Assembly: GCA_030247575.1 (NCBI GenBank)
Contig: JAOTRV010000036.1
Coordinates: 1 to 37,480 of the forward strand
Length of the DNA stretch: 37,480 nt
Direction: 5' to 3'
Origin: Sulfuritalea sp.
Lineage (GTDB): Bacteria > Pseudomonadota > Gammaproteobacteria > Burkholderiales > Rhodocyclaceae
Below the pieces are notes generated by a model. The model saw nothing but the letters and a program-made list of their open reading frames with translations. It made no database searches and was not told the origin of the DNA. Shown here in pieces: positions 23,791 through 32,811 of the stretch (the first letter of the stretch is position 1; the number at the start of each line of letters is the position of its first letter). The translations under genes were made by a program, and so were the position numbers.

Positions 23791-24288
23791 GTGTCCGATT
23801 CGATTGCCGCAACAGTCATAGACTGTCTTGAGTTCGCGCGCAGCGGCGGGGTGTTGGAGCGCAGCGTCGGGCTGGATGAATTGCCGCGCCTGGCGGACCT
23901 GCTGAGCACGACGGACGGTTGCCTGTCGGTCAGGCTCGAAGGATGGCGGGACGACGAAGGCAAGTCGTGGTTGCAACTGGACATAGCGGGCGAGCCGGTG
24001 CTGTGTTGCCAGCGTTGCCTGGGCGGCGTGAAGTTTCCGCTGGTGATCAGGAGCCGGCTGCAGTTGATGGCACCGGGCGAGGATTGGCCGGACGGCGATC
24101 TGGAAGATGACAGCGCCGATGCCATCGCCGCCGAAGCGGCGCTGAGCGTGCTGGCGCTGGTAGAGGATGAAGTGTTGCTGGCGCTGCCCATCGCACCGCG
24201 GCATGAGCAGTGCGAATCGCCGTCGGCGAGTGTAACTGGACATGGGTCATCGCCGTTTGCGGCGCTGGCCGATTTGAAGAAGCATTGA
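23791..24288 (+). CDS. yceD: YceD/DUF177-family protein
   Basis: A 165-residue YceD-type protein, linked to 23S rRNA maturation and always found upstream of rpmF. Visible features are [24 protein letters not shown] at the start, the CQRCLGG zinc-like motif, acidic middle residues (DDSAD), PIAPRHEQC, and the terminal [12 protein letters not shown] chose the GTG at 23791, giving [20 protein letters not shown]; a TTG seven codons upstream (23770) is the alternative. It is separated from rpmF by 16 bases. Confidence 0.88.
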   Translation: MSDSIAATVIDCLEFARSGGVLERSVGLDELPRLADLLSTTDGCLSVRLEGWRDDEGKSWLQLDIAGEPVLCCQRCLGGVKFPLVIRSRLQLMAPGEDWPDGDLEDDSADAIAAEAALSVLALVEDEVLLALPIAPRHEQCESPSASVTGHGSSPFAALADLKKH

Positions 24289-24304
24289 AACAAGGAGCAG
24301 CGAA

Positions 24305-24484
24305 ATGGCAGTGCAACAGAACAAGAAATCCCCGTCCAAGCGCGGCATGCATCGTGCGCATGATTTTCTGACCAACCCGCCGCTGGCCGTCGAGCCGACT
24401 ACGGGCGAAGTCCATCTGCGTCACCATATCTCGCCGTCCGGCGTATATCGCGGCAAGAAGGTCGTAAAGGCCAAGGGCGAATAA
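24305..24484 (+). CDS. rpmF: 50S ribosomal protein L32
   Basis: A 59-residue protein beginning [20 protein letters not shown], the universal L32 start, and ending with [26 protein letters not shown] lies upstream of the ATG. It follows yceD and is ended by a strong hairpin terminator, then plsX begins. The L32 zinc cysteines seen in some lineages are absent, which is normal for proteobacteria. Confidence 0.97.
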   Translation: MAVQQNKKSPSKRGMHRAHDFLTNPPLAVEPTTGEVHLRHHISPSGVYRGKKVVKAKGE

Positions 24485-24500
24485 TCCACTTTGTCGAAAC

Positions 24501-24534
24501 CGGCCGGATGCGTGTCGCGCATCCGGCCGTTTTT
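24501..24534 (+). terminator. Terminator after rpmF
   Basis: CGGCCGGATGCG (24501-24512) pairs perfectly with CGCATCCGGCCG (24518-24529) around TGTCG, followed by TTTTT. It lies 31 bases before plsX, so plsX depends on read-through or on a promoter in the remaining gap. Confidence 0.9.
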
Positions 24535-24564
24535 GCATAAAGAGCCCCGGAAGATCACAGAGCG

Positions 24565-25590
24565 ATGGCGATCACCCTCGCGGTGGATTGCATGGGCGGC
24601 GACCACGGTCCGTCGGTAACGCTGCCTGCCGTATTCGAATTCCTCCGTCATGACACCGATTGCGCCGCCGTTCTGGTCGGCCGCGACGAGGTCTTGCGCC
24701 CCCAGGCCGAGCGCGCGCTGGCCGAATTCGGCAGCCGCCTGTCGATCCGCCATGCCTCGGAAATGGTCGAGATGGACGAGGCCGTCGCCAGCGCCCTGCG
24801 CGGCAAGAAGGATTCCTCGATGCGCGTGGCCGTCGACCTGGTCAAGGACGGGGCCGCCAACGCTGCGGTGTCGGCCGGCAACACCGGCGCCCTGATGGCC
24901 GTATCGCGCTTCGTGCTGAAAACCCTGCCCGGCATCGACCGTCCGGCGATCTGCTCCATCCTGCCCTCGGAGCGCGGCAGCACCTATGTCCTGGACCTCG
25001 GCGCCAATGTCGATTGCACCCCCGAACACCTGCTGCAGTTCGGCATCATGGGCTCCCTGCTGGTGTCCGCGCTGGAGCACAAGGAGCGGCCGACGGTCGG
25101 CCTGCTGAATATCGGCGAGGAAGAAATCAAGGGCAACGAGGCGGTCAAGCGCGCGGCCGAACTGCTGCGCGCCACCGATCTGAATTTCATCGGCAACGTC
25201 GAAGGCAACGACATTTTCAAGGGCGCCGCCGATGTCGTGGTGTGCGACGGCTTTGTCGGCAATGTCACGCTGAAGGCCTCCGAAGGCCTCGCCCACATGA
25301 TCGGCGGCGGACTCAAGCAGGAGTTCTCGCGCAACATGTTCACCAGGCTGGCGGCCTTGGTCGCGCTGCCCGTCCTGAAATCCTTTCGCCAGCGTTTCGA
25401 TCCCCGTCGCTACAACGGCGCGAGCCTGCTGGGCCTGAAGGGCATCGTGGTCAAAAGCCACGGCTCGGCCGACCAGATGGCGTTCCGCTATGCGCTGGAG
25501 AAGGCGGCCGAGGAGGCCCGCCAGCGCCTGCCGGAGACCATCGCCGCGCGCATGGCCGCCGTCCCTCCAGCGTCTACTCTCTGCGATTGA
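24565..25590 (+). CDS. plsX: Phosphate acyltransferase PlsX
   Basis: A 341-residue enzyme making acyl-phosphate from acyl-ACP for membrane lipid synthesis. The family start [20 protein letters not shown] is present, followed by [34 protein letters not shown] and [28 protein letters not shown]. The length is typical. It heads the lipid cluster plsX-fabH-fabD-fabG, and its stop (TGA) overlaps a possible upstream ATG of fabH. Confidence 0.96.
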   Translation: MAITLAVDCMGGDHGPSVTLPAVFEFLRHDTDCAAVLVGRDEVLRPQAERALAEFGSRLSIRHASEMVEMDEAVASALRGKKDSSMRVAVDLVKDGAANAAVSAGNTGALMAVSRFVLKTLPGIDRPAICSILPSERGSTYVLDLGANVDCTPEHLLQFGIMGSLLVSALEHKERPTVGLLNIGEEEIKGNEAVKRAAELLRATDLNFIGNVEGNDIFKGAADVVVCDGFVGNVTLKASEGLAHMIGGGLKQEFSRNMFTRLAALVALPVLKSFRQRFDPRRYNGASLLGLKGIVVKSHGSADQMAFRYALEKAAEEARQRLPETIAARMAAVPPASTLCD

Positions 25591-25604
25591 TGGAGACCGA
25601 AAGA

Positions 25605-26573
25605 ATGATCCACACCCGAATCAGCGGCACCGGCAGCTTTCTGCCCGGCGATGCGGTCAGCAACGAAGCCCTGATCGCTGCCCGCGGGCTCGATTCCTCC
25701 GACGAGTGGATCGTCGAGCGCACCGGCATCCGCAGCCGGCATCTGGCGGCGCCCGGCGTCACCAGCAGCGACCTCGCGTTCGAAGCCAGCCGGCGTGCGC
25801 TGCAGGCGGCCGGACGCACGGCGGCCGACGTCGATCTGATCATCGTCGCCACCTCGACGCCCGACTATGTATTCCCCAGCGCGGCGGCCCTGCTGCAAAG
25901 CAAGCTGGGCAACACCAACGGCGCGCCGGCCTTCGACGTGCAGGCCGTATGCAGCGGCTTCGTCTATGCGCTGACGATCGCCGAGAAATTCATTCGTTCC
26001 GGCTCGCACAAGTGCGTACTGGTGGTCGGCGCGGAGGTCTTTTCGCGCATTCTCGACTGGAAGGATCGCGGCACCTGCGTGCTGTTCGGCGACGGCGCGG
26101 GCGCCGTGGTGCTGGAAGCGTCGGACCGGCCGGGCCTGCTGTCCAGCGCGTTTCACGCCGACGGCAGCCACCACGGCATCCTTTCGGTGCCGGGCCAGAT
26201 CTGCGGCGGCGTCGTCACCGGCGATCCTTTCCTGCGCATGGATGGGCAGGCCGTATTCAAGTTCGCGGTCAAGGTGCTGGCCGATGTCGCCAACGAAGTG
26301 CTGGACGCGGCCGGAATGACGGCGGCGCAGGTGGACTGGCTGATCCCGCATCAGGCCAATGTGCGCATTCTGCAGGCAACCGCGAAAAAGCTTCATATTT
26401 CTCCGCAAAAATGCATGGTGACCGTGGATCGTCACGGCAATACGTCGGCGGCATCGATTCCTCTGGCACTCGACGAGGCGGTGCGTGGCGGCCGAATCCA
26501 GCGCGGCCAGCATTTGCTGCTGGAAGGCGTCGGCGGCGGCTTCACCTGGGGTGCGACCCTGCTCAAGTTCTGA
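25605..26573 (+). CDS. fabH: 3-oxoacyl-ACP synthase III
   Basis: A 322-residue KASIII that starts fatty-acid chains from acetyl-CoA and malonyl-ACP. The catalytic triad is C116 (AVCSGF), H249 (PHQAN) and N279 (HGNTSAAS). The end [15 protein letters not shown] is typical. I chose the ATG at 25605 because GGAG precedes it and the protein then begins [14 protein letters not shown]; an in-frame ATG at 25590 overlaps the plsX stop. Confidence 0.96.
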   Translation: MIHTRISGTGSFLPGDAVSNEALIAARGLDSSDEWIVERTGIRSRHLAAPGVTSSDLAFEASRRALQAAGRTAADVDLIIVATSTPDYVFPSAAALLQSKLGNTNGAPAFDVQAVCSGFVYALTIAEKFIRSGSHKCVLVVGAEVFSRILDWKDRGTCVLFGDGAGAVVLEASDRPGLLSSAFHADGSHHGILSVPGQICGGVVTGDPFLRMDGQAVFKFAVKVLADVANEVLDAAGMTAAQVDWLIPHQANVRILQATAKKLHISPQKCMVTVDRHGNTSAASIPLALDEAVRGGRIQRGQHLLLEGVGGGFTWGATLLKF

Positions 26574-26589
26574 ACCCGAGAAATTCAAC

Positions 26590-26655
26590 ATGAAATTTGC
26601 ACTCGTATTTAGCTCCGGCATAACGCCCGCTGTCGCGGGCATTAGCCTTCACTGA
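26590..26655 (+). pseudogene. Diverged duplicate of the fabD start (MKFALVF relic)
   Basis: Between fabH and fabD there is a second, short reading frame of 21 codons. Its first seven codons encode MKFALVF, the same as fabD 85 bases downstream. The two 21-base stretches (26590-26610 and 26675-26695) differ at four positions, all third codon bases. The purine-rich GAGAAA before each start is also shared (26578-26583 and 26665-26670). After MKFALVF the copy runs into a palindrome and stops at 26653-26655. It may be a dead relic of the fabD start or a short leader peptide. Confidence 0.6.
26617..26647. repeat. REP-like palindrome between fabH and fabD
   Basis: GCCCGC (26625-26630) pairs with GCGGGC (26635-26640) around TGTC. 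Flanking GGC/TAA and TTA/GCC segments extend the stem with one mismatch and one bulge. The core CCGCTGTCGCGG also occurs, inverted, in purL at 8112-8126. No T-run follows, so it is not a simple terminator. Confidence 0.6.
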
Positions 26656-26674
26656 AAACTCGCGGAGAAACTGA

Positions 26675-27610
26675 ATGAAGTTCGCGCTCGTTTTTCCAGG
26701 CCAAGGTTCCCAGTCGCTCGGCATGATGGCCGCCTATGGTGATGCGGCGGTAGTCCGTGCCACCTTCGACGAGGCGTCCGCCGCGCTCGGCCGCGACCTA
26801 TGGCAACTGGTTGCACAAGGTCCGGCCGAGGCGCTGAACCAGACCGTCAACACCCAGCCCCTGATGCTCACCGCCGGCATTGCGGTTCATCGTCTGTGGC
26901 TGGAAAAGGGCGGCGCGCAGCCGGCTTTGGTGGCCGGGCACAGTCTCGGCGAGTATTCGGCCCTGGTGGCGGCCGGCGTACTGCAACTGAAGGATGCGGT
27001 GCCGCTGGTCGAACTGCGCGCCAAGGCGATGCAGGCTGCGGTGCCGGCCGGCGAGGGCGCCATGGCGGCGGTCATGGGGCTCGATGCCGCGGCCGTGATC
27101 GAGGCCTGTGCCGAGGCGGCGCAGGGCCAGGTGGTGCAGGCAGTGAATTTCAACGAGCCGAAGCAGACCGTGATCGCCGGCCACAAGGCGGCGGTCGAGC
27201 GTGCGGCAGAACTGGTCAAGGCCAGAGGCGCCAAGCGCGCCCTGATGCTGCCGGTATCGGCGCCTTTCCATTGCTCGCTGATGCAGCCTGCCGCCGAGGC
27301 GCTGAAGGCGCGTCTGGCAGAGGTGGATCTGGCCGCGCCTCGCATTCCGGTGATCAACAACGTCGACGTGGCGCAGCTTGCCGATCCCGCCGCGATCAGG
27401 GATGCGCTGGTGCGCCAGGCGGCGTCGCCGGTGCGCTGGGTCGAGACCATGCAGGCGATGCAGGCGGCAGGGGTGACCCACGTTTTCGAATGCGGTCCGG
27501 GCAAGGTCCTGTCCGGGCTGGTCAAGCGCTGCGTCGAAAGCCTCGACGGCGGCGCCATGAATGACCTGGCTGCCATGGAGGCAGCGCTGACAGTTGTTAA
27601 GGGAAATTGA
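26675..27610 (+). CDS. fabD: Malonyl-CoA:ACP transacylase
   Basis: A 311-residue FabD that loads malonyl groups onto ACP. The start is FPGQGSQSLGMM; the nucleophile is S90 in GHSLGEYSALVA, with H199 in SAPFHCSLM and Q11 in GQGSQ. GGAG precedes the ATG. It is followed by fabG after one base. A diverged copy of its 5' end lies upstream (see relic). Confidence 0.96.
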   Translation: MKFALVFPGQGSQSLGMMAAYGDAAVVRATFDEASAALGRDLWQLVAQGPAEALNQTVNTQPLMLTAGIAVHRLWLEKGGAQPALVAGHSLGEYSALVAAGVLQLKDAVPLVELRAKAMQAAVPAGEGAMAAVMGLDAAAVIEACAEAAQGQVVQAVNFNEPKQTVIAGHKAAVERAAELVKARGAKRALMLPVSAPFHCSLMQPAAEALKARLAEVDLAAPRIPVINNVDVAQLADPAAIRDALVRQAASPVRWVETMQAMQAAGVTHVFECGPGKVLSGLVKRCVESLDGGAMNDLAAMEAALTVVKGN

Positions 27611-27611
27611 C

Positions 27612-28358
27612 ATGGCGGATTTGAAGGGACAGATCGCCTTGGTGACGGGCGCTTCTCGCGGCCTCGGCCGCGCCATCGCGCTGGAACTGGGTGCGCAGGG
27701 CGCGATCGTGGTCGGCACCGCGACGACGGAGGCGGGCGCCGCCGAGATTCAGAAGGCGTTCGACGCCGCCGGCATCGTCGGCTGGGGTGCCAGCGCGAAC
27801 GTCACCGAAGCGGCGGCCTGCGAAGGGCTGATCGGCGAGATCGAAAAGAAATTCGGCCCGGTGTCGGTGCTGGTGAACAATGCCGGCATCACGCGCGACA
27901 ATCTCGCCATGCGCATGAAGGACGACGAATGGGACCTGGTCATCGAGACCAATCTCAAGGCCGTGTTCCGCCTGTCCAAGCTGGTCATGCGCGGCATGAT
28001 GAAGACGCGCTTCGGCCGCATCATCAACATCACCTCGGTGGTGGGCGAGGCTGGCAATCCGGGGCAGGCCAACTACGCCGCCGCCAAGGCCGGCGTCGCC
28101 GGCATGAGCCGGGCGCTGGCGCAGGAGCTGGGCAGCCGCAACATCACCGTGAACTGCGTGGCGCCGGGCTTCATCGATACCGACATGACGCGGGCGCTGC
28201 CGGATGCGCAGCGCGACGCGCTCTTGGGGAAAATTCCGCTGGGCCGCCTGGGCCAGCCGGACGAGATCGCCGCGACGGTGGCGTTTCTGGCATCGAAGCA
28301 GGCCGGCTACATCACGGGCAGCACGCTGAATGTCAATGGCGGCATGTATATGGCGTGA
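27612..28358 (+). CDS. fabG: 3-oxoacyl-ACP reductase
   Basis: A 248-residue short-chain dehydrogenase that reduces 3-oxoacyl-ACP with NADPH. The nucleotide loop is TGASRGLGRAIA (12-23), with NNAG at about 89-92. The catalytic residues are S142, Y155 and K159 (NYAAAKAG). The end GSTLNVNGGMYMA is typical. The frame is open upstream, but the ATG one base after the fabD stop gives the canonical start. Confidence 0.96.
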   Translation: MADLKGQIALVTGASRGLGRAIALELGAQGAIVVGTATTEAGAAEIQKAFDAAGIVGWGASANVTEAAACEGLIGEIEKKFGPVSVLVNNAGITRDNLAMRMKDDEWDLVIETNLKAVFRLSKLVMRGMMKTRFGRIINITSVVGEAGNPGQANYAAAKAGVAGMSRALAQELGSRNITVNCVAPGFIDTDMTRALPDAQRDALLGKIPLGRLGQPDEIAATVAFLASKQAGYITGSTLNVNGGMYMA

Positions 28359-28394
28359 CCGGATGTCGAACTCGCGAGGGCGTCCGGCGTTTTT
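28359..28394 (+). terminator. Partial terminator between fabG and acpP
   Basis: CCGGATG (28359-28365) pairs with CGTCCGG (28381-28387), with one G-T wobble, and the palindrome CTCGCGAG (28371-28378) lies in the loop. CGTTTTT follows. It probably lowers read-through into acpP, which has its own -10-like box just after. Confidence 0.5.
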
Positions 28395-28396
28395 GT

Positions 28397-28402
28397 TAAA
28401 AT
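28397..28402 (+). promoter_or_regulatory. Putative -10 element of acpP
   Basis: TAAAAT lies 45 bases before the acpP start, directly after the T-run of the intercistronic hairpin. No clear -35 box is seen at the right distance. A dedicated acpP promoter would fit the high ACP level needed. Confidence 0.4.
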
Positions 28403-28446
28403 AGCGAGGTTTGTACCACCCGATCAATCAGGGAAGGAGTTTCAAG

Positions 28447-28686
28447 ATGGAGAACATCGAACAACGCGTCAAGAAGATCGTCGCCGAGCAGCTGGGCGTC
28501 AATGAAGCCGATATCAAGAACGAATCCAACTTCGTGGACGATCTCGGCGCCGATTCGCTCGACACCGTGGAACTGGTGATGGCGCTGGAAGAAGAGTTCG
28601 AGTGCGAGATTCCTGACGAAGACGCCGAGAAGATCACCACCGTGCAGCAGGCGATTGACTACGTCAACGCCAACCTCAAGAAGTAA
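28447..28686 (+). CDS. acpP: Acyl carrier protein
   Basis: A 79-residue acidic ACP. The phosphopantetheine serine is S37 in [18 protein letters not shown]. The start [17 protein letters not shown] is typical. AAGGAG precedes the ATG with good spacing; this start is preferred over earlier in-frame codons. fabF follows after 38 bases. Confidence 0.97.
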   Translation: MENIEQRVKKIVAEQLGVNEADIKNESNFVDDLGADSLDTVELVMALEEEFECEIPDEDAEKITTVQQAIDYVNANLKK

Positions 28687-28724
28687 TCCTCGCCCCGTTT
28701 CAATCCTTTCGTTCGGAGTTCATA

Positions 28725-29960
28725 GTGTCGCGACGCCGTGTGGTCGTCACCGGTCTGGGCCTTGTCTCGCCGGTTGGGAATAGCGTTCCCGAAGCCTGGG
28801 ACAACCTGCTTGCCGGAAAGAGCGGGATCGGCCGCATCACGAAGTTCGATCCCGCCGCGTTCAAGGCGCAGATTGCCGGCGAGGTGAAGAACTTCGACGT
28901 CACCGCCTACCTGTCGGCCAAGGAAGCGCGCCGGATGGATACCTTCATCCATTTCGGCATGGCGGCCGGTATCCAGGCGCTGCGCGACGCCGGGCTCGAC
29001 ACGGAGCAGGCCGACGCCGAGCGCATCGGCGTCAATATCGGCTCCGGCATCGGCGGCCTGCCGATGATCGAGGATACGCACAACGACTATCTGGCCGGCG
29101 GCCCGCGCAAGATTTCGCCCTTCTTCATTCCGGGCACCATCAGCAACATGATCTCGGGCAACCTGTCGATCATGTTCGGCCTCAAGGGTCCGAATATTGC
29201 GGTGGTCACGGCCTGCACCACGGGCCTGCACGCGATCGGCCTGTCGGCGCGGATGATCGAGTACGGCGACGCGGATGCGATGGTGTGCGGCGGCGCCGAG
29301 GCCACCGTGTCGGCGCTGGCTGTGGGCGGTTTCGCGTCGGCGCAGGCGCTGTCCACCCGCAACGACGACCCCGCCACCGCCTCCCGTCCCTGGGACAAGG
29401 ATCGCGACGGCTTCGTCATGGGCGAGGGCGCCGGCGTCATGGTGCTGGAAGAGTACGAGCACGCCAAGGCGCGCGGCGCGAAGATCTACGCCGAGCTGTC
29501 CGGCTTCGGCATGAGCGGCGACGCCTACCACATGACGGCGCCGGATACCGACGGTCCGCGCCGCAGCATGGTTAACGCGCTGAAGAACGCCGGCGTCAAT
29601 CCCGATCAGGTGCAGTACGTCAATGCCCACGGCACTTCGACGCCGCTGGGCGACAAGAACGAAACCGAGGCCATCAAGCTGGCTTTCGGCGTCGATGCGG
29701 CCAAGAAACTGGTGGTGAATTCGACCAAGTCGATGACCGGCCACCTGCTGGGCGGTGCCGGCGGTCTCGAATCGGTGTTCACGGTGCTCGCCGTGCATCA
29801 TCAGGTTTCGCCGCCGACCATCAACATCTTCAACCAGGACCCGGAGTGCGATCTGGACTACTGCGCCAACACGGCCCGGCAGATGAAGATCGACGTCGCC
29901 GTGAAGAACAACTTCGGTTTCGGCGGCACCAACGGCTCACTGGTTTTCCGCCGCATATAG
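28725..29960 (+). CDS. fabF: 3-oxoacyl-ACP synthase II
   Basis: A 411-residue KASII that elongates acyl chains. The catalytic residues are C164 (TACTTGLHA), H302 (NAHGTSTPLGD) and H340 (KSMTGHLLGGAG). The start is GTG with GGAG upstream, giving MSRRRVVVTGLGLVSPVG. It ends the lipid cluster; the YgfX-like gene follows after 12 bases and may be co-transcribed. Confidence 0.97.
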   Translation: MSRRRVVVTGLGLVSPVGNSVPEAWDNLLAGKSGIGRITKFDPAAFKAQIAGEVKNFDVTAYLSAKEARRMDTFIHFGMAAGIQALRDAGLDTEQADAERIGVNIGSGIGGLPMIEDTHNDYLAGGPRKISPFFIPGTISNMISGNLSIMFGLKGPNIAVVTACTTGLHAIGLSARMIEYGDADAMVCGGAEATVSALAVGGFASAQALSTRNDDPATASRPWDKDRDGFVMGEGAGVMVLEEYEHAKARGAKIYAELSGFGMSGDAYHMTAPDTDGPRRSMVNALKNAGVNPDQVQYVNAHGTSTPLGDKNETEAIKLAFGVDAAKKLVVNSTKSMTGHLLGGAGGLESVFTVLAVHHQVSPPTINIFNQDPECDLDYCANTARQMKIDVAVKNNFGFGGTNGSLVFRRI

Positions 29961-29972
29961 GCGCCCGGGGCG

Positions 29973-30395
29973 ATGAAGCCGGTCGCCCCTGTTTCGATTT
30001 CTCTCAGGCCTTCACGCCGGCTGCTGGCTGTCCAGTCGGCCGCCCACCTCGTGGCCGCAGGGGCAGTCCTGGCAGCCACCCTTCCGGCATGGCTGGCGGC
30101 GATTCTGCTGATCCTGATCGGCGCCTCGCTGGCGCGGCTGCCCACGCCGCCGCCGGTCTCGATGCTGGTCCTGCGCGGCGACGGCCGGTTCGAGACAGTA
30201 GACGCCGGCGGCACGGCGACCGAAGCCGTCGTGCATCCGCATACCCTGGTGCTGTCCTTCCTGGTCGTGCTGCTGTATCTGCAGGAGGGGCGTTCGCGTT
30301 CCCTGACCCTGCTCGGCGACAGTCTTGCCGCGGAAGAGTTTCGCCAGTTGCGGCTCTGGCTGCGCTGGCGCTCGACCGCCGCGAATCCCGCCTGA
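29973..30395 (+). CDS. YgfX-like small membrane protein
   Basis: A 140-residue protein with a pair of hydrophobic helices (about 18-52), then a short beta-rich part (SMLVLRGDGRFE). It ends in LTLLGDSLAAEEFRQLRLWLRW, which resembles the C-terminal D-S-x5-E-x-R-x-L-R pattern of YgfX (CptA). In E. coli, YgfX has been reported as a membrane toxin acting on FtsZ and MreB. Here no antitoxin-like gene (ygfY/sdhE) is adjacent, so that role is not assumed. The location between fabF and nadB is consistent with betaproteobacterial gene order. Confidence 0.55.
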   Translation: MKPVAPVSISLRPSRRLLAVQSAAHLVAAGAVLAATLPAWLAAILLILIGASLARLPTPPPVSMLVLRGDGRFETVDAGGTATEAVVHPHTLVLSFLVVLLYLQEGRSRSLTLLGDSLAAEEFRQLRLWLRWRSTAANPA

Positions 30396-30424
30396 GGCGC
30401 CCGGATCGGGTTGATTCGCCCGGC

Positions 30425-32017
30425 TCAGATCTCGGGCGGGTGCAGCACCGTTTCCAGCGCGCGCGGCAGGGTTTCCGGATAGTCCCGGCTGAAGTGCAGT
30501 CCGCGGCTTTCGTGGCGGCGCTGCGCGCTTTTCACGATCAGGTGGGCGGTCAGCACCAGGTTGCGCAGTTCGATGAGGTCGTTGCCGACGCGATAGTTCG
30601 CGTAGTACTCGTCGATTTCCTTCTGCAGCAGGTGGATGCGGTGCAGGGCACGTTCCAGCCGCTTGTTGGTGCGCACGATGCCGACGTAGTCCCACATGAA
30701 GCGGCGCAGTTCGGCCCAGTTGTGGGAGATGACGATTTCCTCGTCGGCGTCGCGCACCCGGCTCTCGTCCCATTGCGGCAGATGGGGCAGGGGCTCCACC
30801 GGCGCCGCCAGAATGTCCTGTGCCGCCGAAGCCGAAAACACCACGCATTCGAGCAGCGAATTCGAGGCCAGGCGGTTGGCGCCGTGCAGTCCGGTGAACG
30901 TGGTTTCGCCGATCGCATAGAGCCCGGCGAGGTCGGTGCGTGCCGCCATGTCGGTGACCACGCCGCCGCAGGCGTAATGCGCGGCCGGCACCACCGGAAT
31001 CGGCTCCCTGGTGATGTCGATGCCCAGTTCCAGGCAGCGGGCGAGGATGGTCGGAAAGTGTTCCTGGAGAAATTCCGGCGACTTGTGCGTCATGTCGAGG
31101 AACACGCAGTCGATGCCATGACGCTTCATTTCGAAGTCGATCGCGCGGGCGACGATGTCGCGCGGCGCGAGTTCGGCGCGGCTGTCGTGAGCCGGCATGA
31201 AACGCGTGCCGTCGGGCAGGCGCAGCAGGCCGCCTTCGCCGCGCAGGGCCTCGGAAATCAGGAAGGACTTGGCGTGCGGGTGGTACAGGCAGGTCGGATG
31301 GAACTGGATGAACTCCATGTTCGCCACCCGGCAGCCGGCGCGCCAGGCCATGGCCACGCCGTCGCCCGTCGCAGTGTCCGGATTCGTGGTGTAGACATAG
31401 ACCTTGCCGGCGCCGCCCGTGGCCAGCGCGGTATGGCTGGCGCCCAGGGTCAGCACGCGATCATGGGCGATGTCCAGCACATAGGCGCCGAGGCAGCGGT
31501 TGCGGGGCAAGCCGAGCTTGGCCGCCGTGATCAGATCGACCGCGATGTGACGCTCGAAGATCGTGATGTTGGGATGGCTCCTGACCTGCTCGGTCAGGGT
31601 TTGCTGCACGGCCGAGCCCGTCGCGTCGGCGGCATGGATGATGCGGCGCTGACCGTGGCCGCCCTCGCGCGTCAGATGGAAACCCAGCGGGGTGTTGTCC
31701 GCGGTGAACGGAACTCCGCGCGAGATCAGCCACTCTATGGCTTCGCGGCCGTGCTCGACCACGAAGCGGGTGGCGGTCGGGTCGCACAGGCCGGCGCCCG
31801 CCGTGAAGGTGTCATTGATGTGGGCCTCGACGCTGTCGGCAGGGTCGAGCACGGCGGCGATGCCGCCCTGCGCCCAAGCGGAGGCCGAGTCCGCCAGCGT
31901 CTTCTTGGTCACCAGGGCCACGCGACGGCTGTCGGCGAGTCTCAATGCCAGGGACTGACCCGCCAGGCCGCTGCCGATGATGAGGACGTCGAAATGCTGG
32001 ATGGCCGCTGGATTCAT
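30425..32017 (-). CDS. nadB: L-aspartate oxidase
   Basis: A 530-residue flavoprotein that oxidises aspartate to iminoaspartate, the first step of NAD synthesis. The FAD site is [19 protein letters not shown] (about 10-28). Other landmarks are [48 protein letters not shown] and [15 protein letters not shown]. It is complete, including the C-terminal helical domain. It is divergent from rpoE and convergent with the YgfX-like gene. nadA and nadC are not in the window. Confidence 0.96.
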   Translation of the reverse strand: MNPAAIQHFDVLIIGSGLAGQSLALRLADSRRVALVTKKTLADSASAWAQGGIAAVLDPADSVEAHINDTFTAGAGLCDPTATRFVVEHGREAIEWLISRGVPFTADNTPLGFHLTREGGHGQRRIIHAADATGSAVQQTLTEQVRSHPNITIFERHIAVDLITAAKLGLPRNRCLGAYVLDIAHDRVLTLGASHTALATGGAGKVYVYTTNPDTATGDGVAMAWRAGCRVANMEFIQFHPTCLYHPHAKSFLISEALRGEGGLLRLPDGTRFMPAHDSRAELAPRDIVARAIDFEMKRHGIDCVFLDMTHKSPEFLQEHFPTILARCLELGIDITREPIPVVPAAHYACGGVVTDMAARTDLAGLYAIGETTFTGLHGANRLASNSLLECVVFSASAAQDILAAPVEPLPHLPQWDESRVRDADEEIVISHNWAELRRFMWDYVGIVRTNKRLERALHRIHLLQKEIDEYYANYRVGNDLIELRNLVLTAHLIVKSAQRRHESRGLHFSRDYPETLPRALETVLHPPEI

Positions 32018-32047
32018 GGGGCGGGACTATATCACCGCTCCGGGCGT

Positions 32048-32075
32048 GGAACTATTTGGAAAGCCCCCGGTCTTT
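32048..32075 (+). promoter_or_regulatory. Possible sigma-E autoregulatory promoter of rpoE
   Basis: GGAACTA (32048-32054) and TCTTT (32071-32075) are separated by 16 bases, resembling the sigma-E pattern GGAACTT-N16-TCTGA. The -35 is a good match and the -10 is partial. It lies about 130 bases upstream of rpoE. A TATACT (32137-32142) nearby could be a housekeeping -10. Sigma-E genes usually drive themselves. Confidence 0.4.
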
Positions 32076-32207
32076 GTGGGCAGCGGTCGGCGTCAGGGCG
32101 GCCGGGACGGTGAGAAGAGTGGGCGGAGAGGCTTGTTATACTCGCTTGCGGTGTAATCGAATGAAGCCGCGAATTTTTTCATCTGGCGAGAACAAACAGC
32201 AAAGCCC

Positions 32208-32807
32208 ATGGGAGATCGCGAAGCAGACCGGATACTGGTCGAGCGGGTGCAGGCGGGCGACAAGCAGGCTTTCGGCCTCCTGGTCGCCAAGTATCAGCGC
32301 AAGCTCGCACGTCTGATTTCGCGCATGGTGCGTGATTCAGCCGAGGTGGAGGATATTGTTCAGGACAGCTTCATTCGGGCTTATCGGGCGTTGCCGGGAT
32401 TCCGCAACGACAGCGCCTTCTATACATGGCTGTACCGGATCGGGGTCAATACCGCCAAGAACTGGCTGATGACCCACGGCCGGCGCGCATCGGCGACGAC
32501 CGGGGTCGATAGCGAGGAGGCGGAAGGCCATGACGATGCCGATCTGCTGCGCGACCACGATACGCCCGAGCGGCTGATGATGACGAAGCAGATCGGCGAG
32601 GTGGTGAATGCCGCGATGGAAGCCTTGCCAGAGGAATTGCGCACGGCGATAACGCTGCGCGAAATCGAGGGCCTGTCGTATGAGGAAATAGCACAGGTGA
32701 TGGATTGTCCGATTGGCACCGTGCGTTCGCGGATTTTCCGCGCCCGCGATGCGATTTCGGTGAAATTGAGGCCCTTTCTCGATGCGGCCCCGGATAAGAG
32801 ATGGTGA
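32208..32807 (+). CDS. rpoE: RNA polymerase sigma-E factor
   Basis: A 199-residue ECF sigma factor for envelope stress. Region 2 includes KYQRKLARLISRMVRDSAEVEDIVQDSFIRAYRALPGFRNDSAFYTWLYRIGVNTAKNWL; region 4 includes LPEELRTAITLREIEGLSYEEIAQVMDCPIGTVRSRIFRARDAI. The segments DIVQDSF and FYTWLYRI are the RpoE/AlgU type. It is followed by rseA, rseB, rseC and mucD, the classical operon. Confidence 0.97.
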   Translation: MGDREADRILVERVQAGDKQAFGLLVAKYQRKLARLISRMVRDSAEVEDIVQDSFIRAYRALPGFRNDSAFYTWLYRIGVNTAKNWLMTHGRRASATTGVDSEEAEGHDDADLLRDHDTPERLMMTKQIGEVVNAAMEALPEELRTAITLREIEGLSYEEIAQVMDCPIGTVRSRIFRARDAISVKLRPFLDAAPDKRW

Positions 32808-32811
32808 CGAC

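Noticed and set aside
29973-30395. Toxin-antitoxin pair based on the YgfX-like protein
   Set aside because: No YgfY/SdhE-like antitoxin gene is adjacent, and the similarity is limited to the helix pair and C-terminal motif.
30396-30424. Terminator between the convergent YgfX-like gene and nadB
   Set aside because: The 29-base gap has only a weak, imperfect GC pairing and no T-run.
29846-32113. A 755-codon plus-strand frame across nadB
   Set aside because: It runs antisense to nadB, which has full FAD-binding and catalytic motifs; no domain is visible in the long frame.
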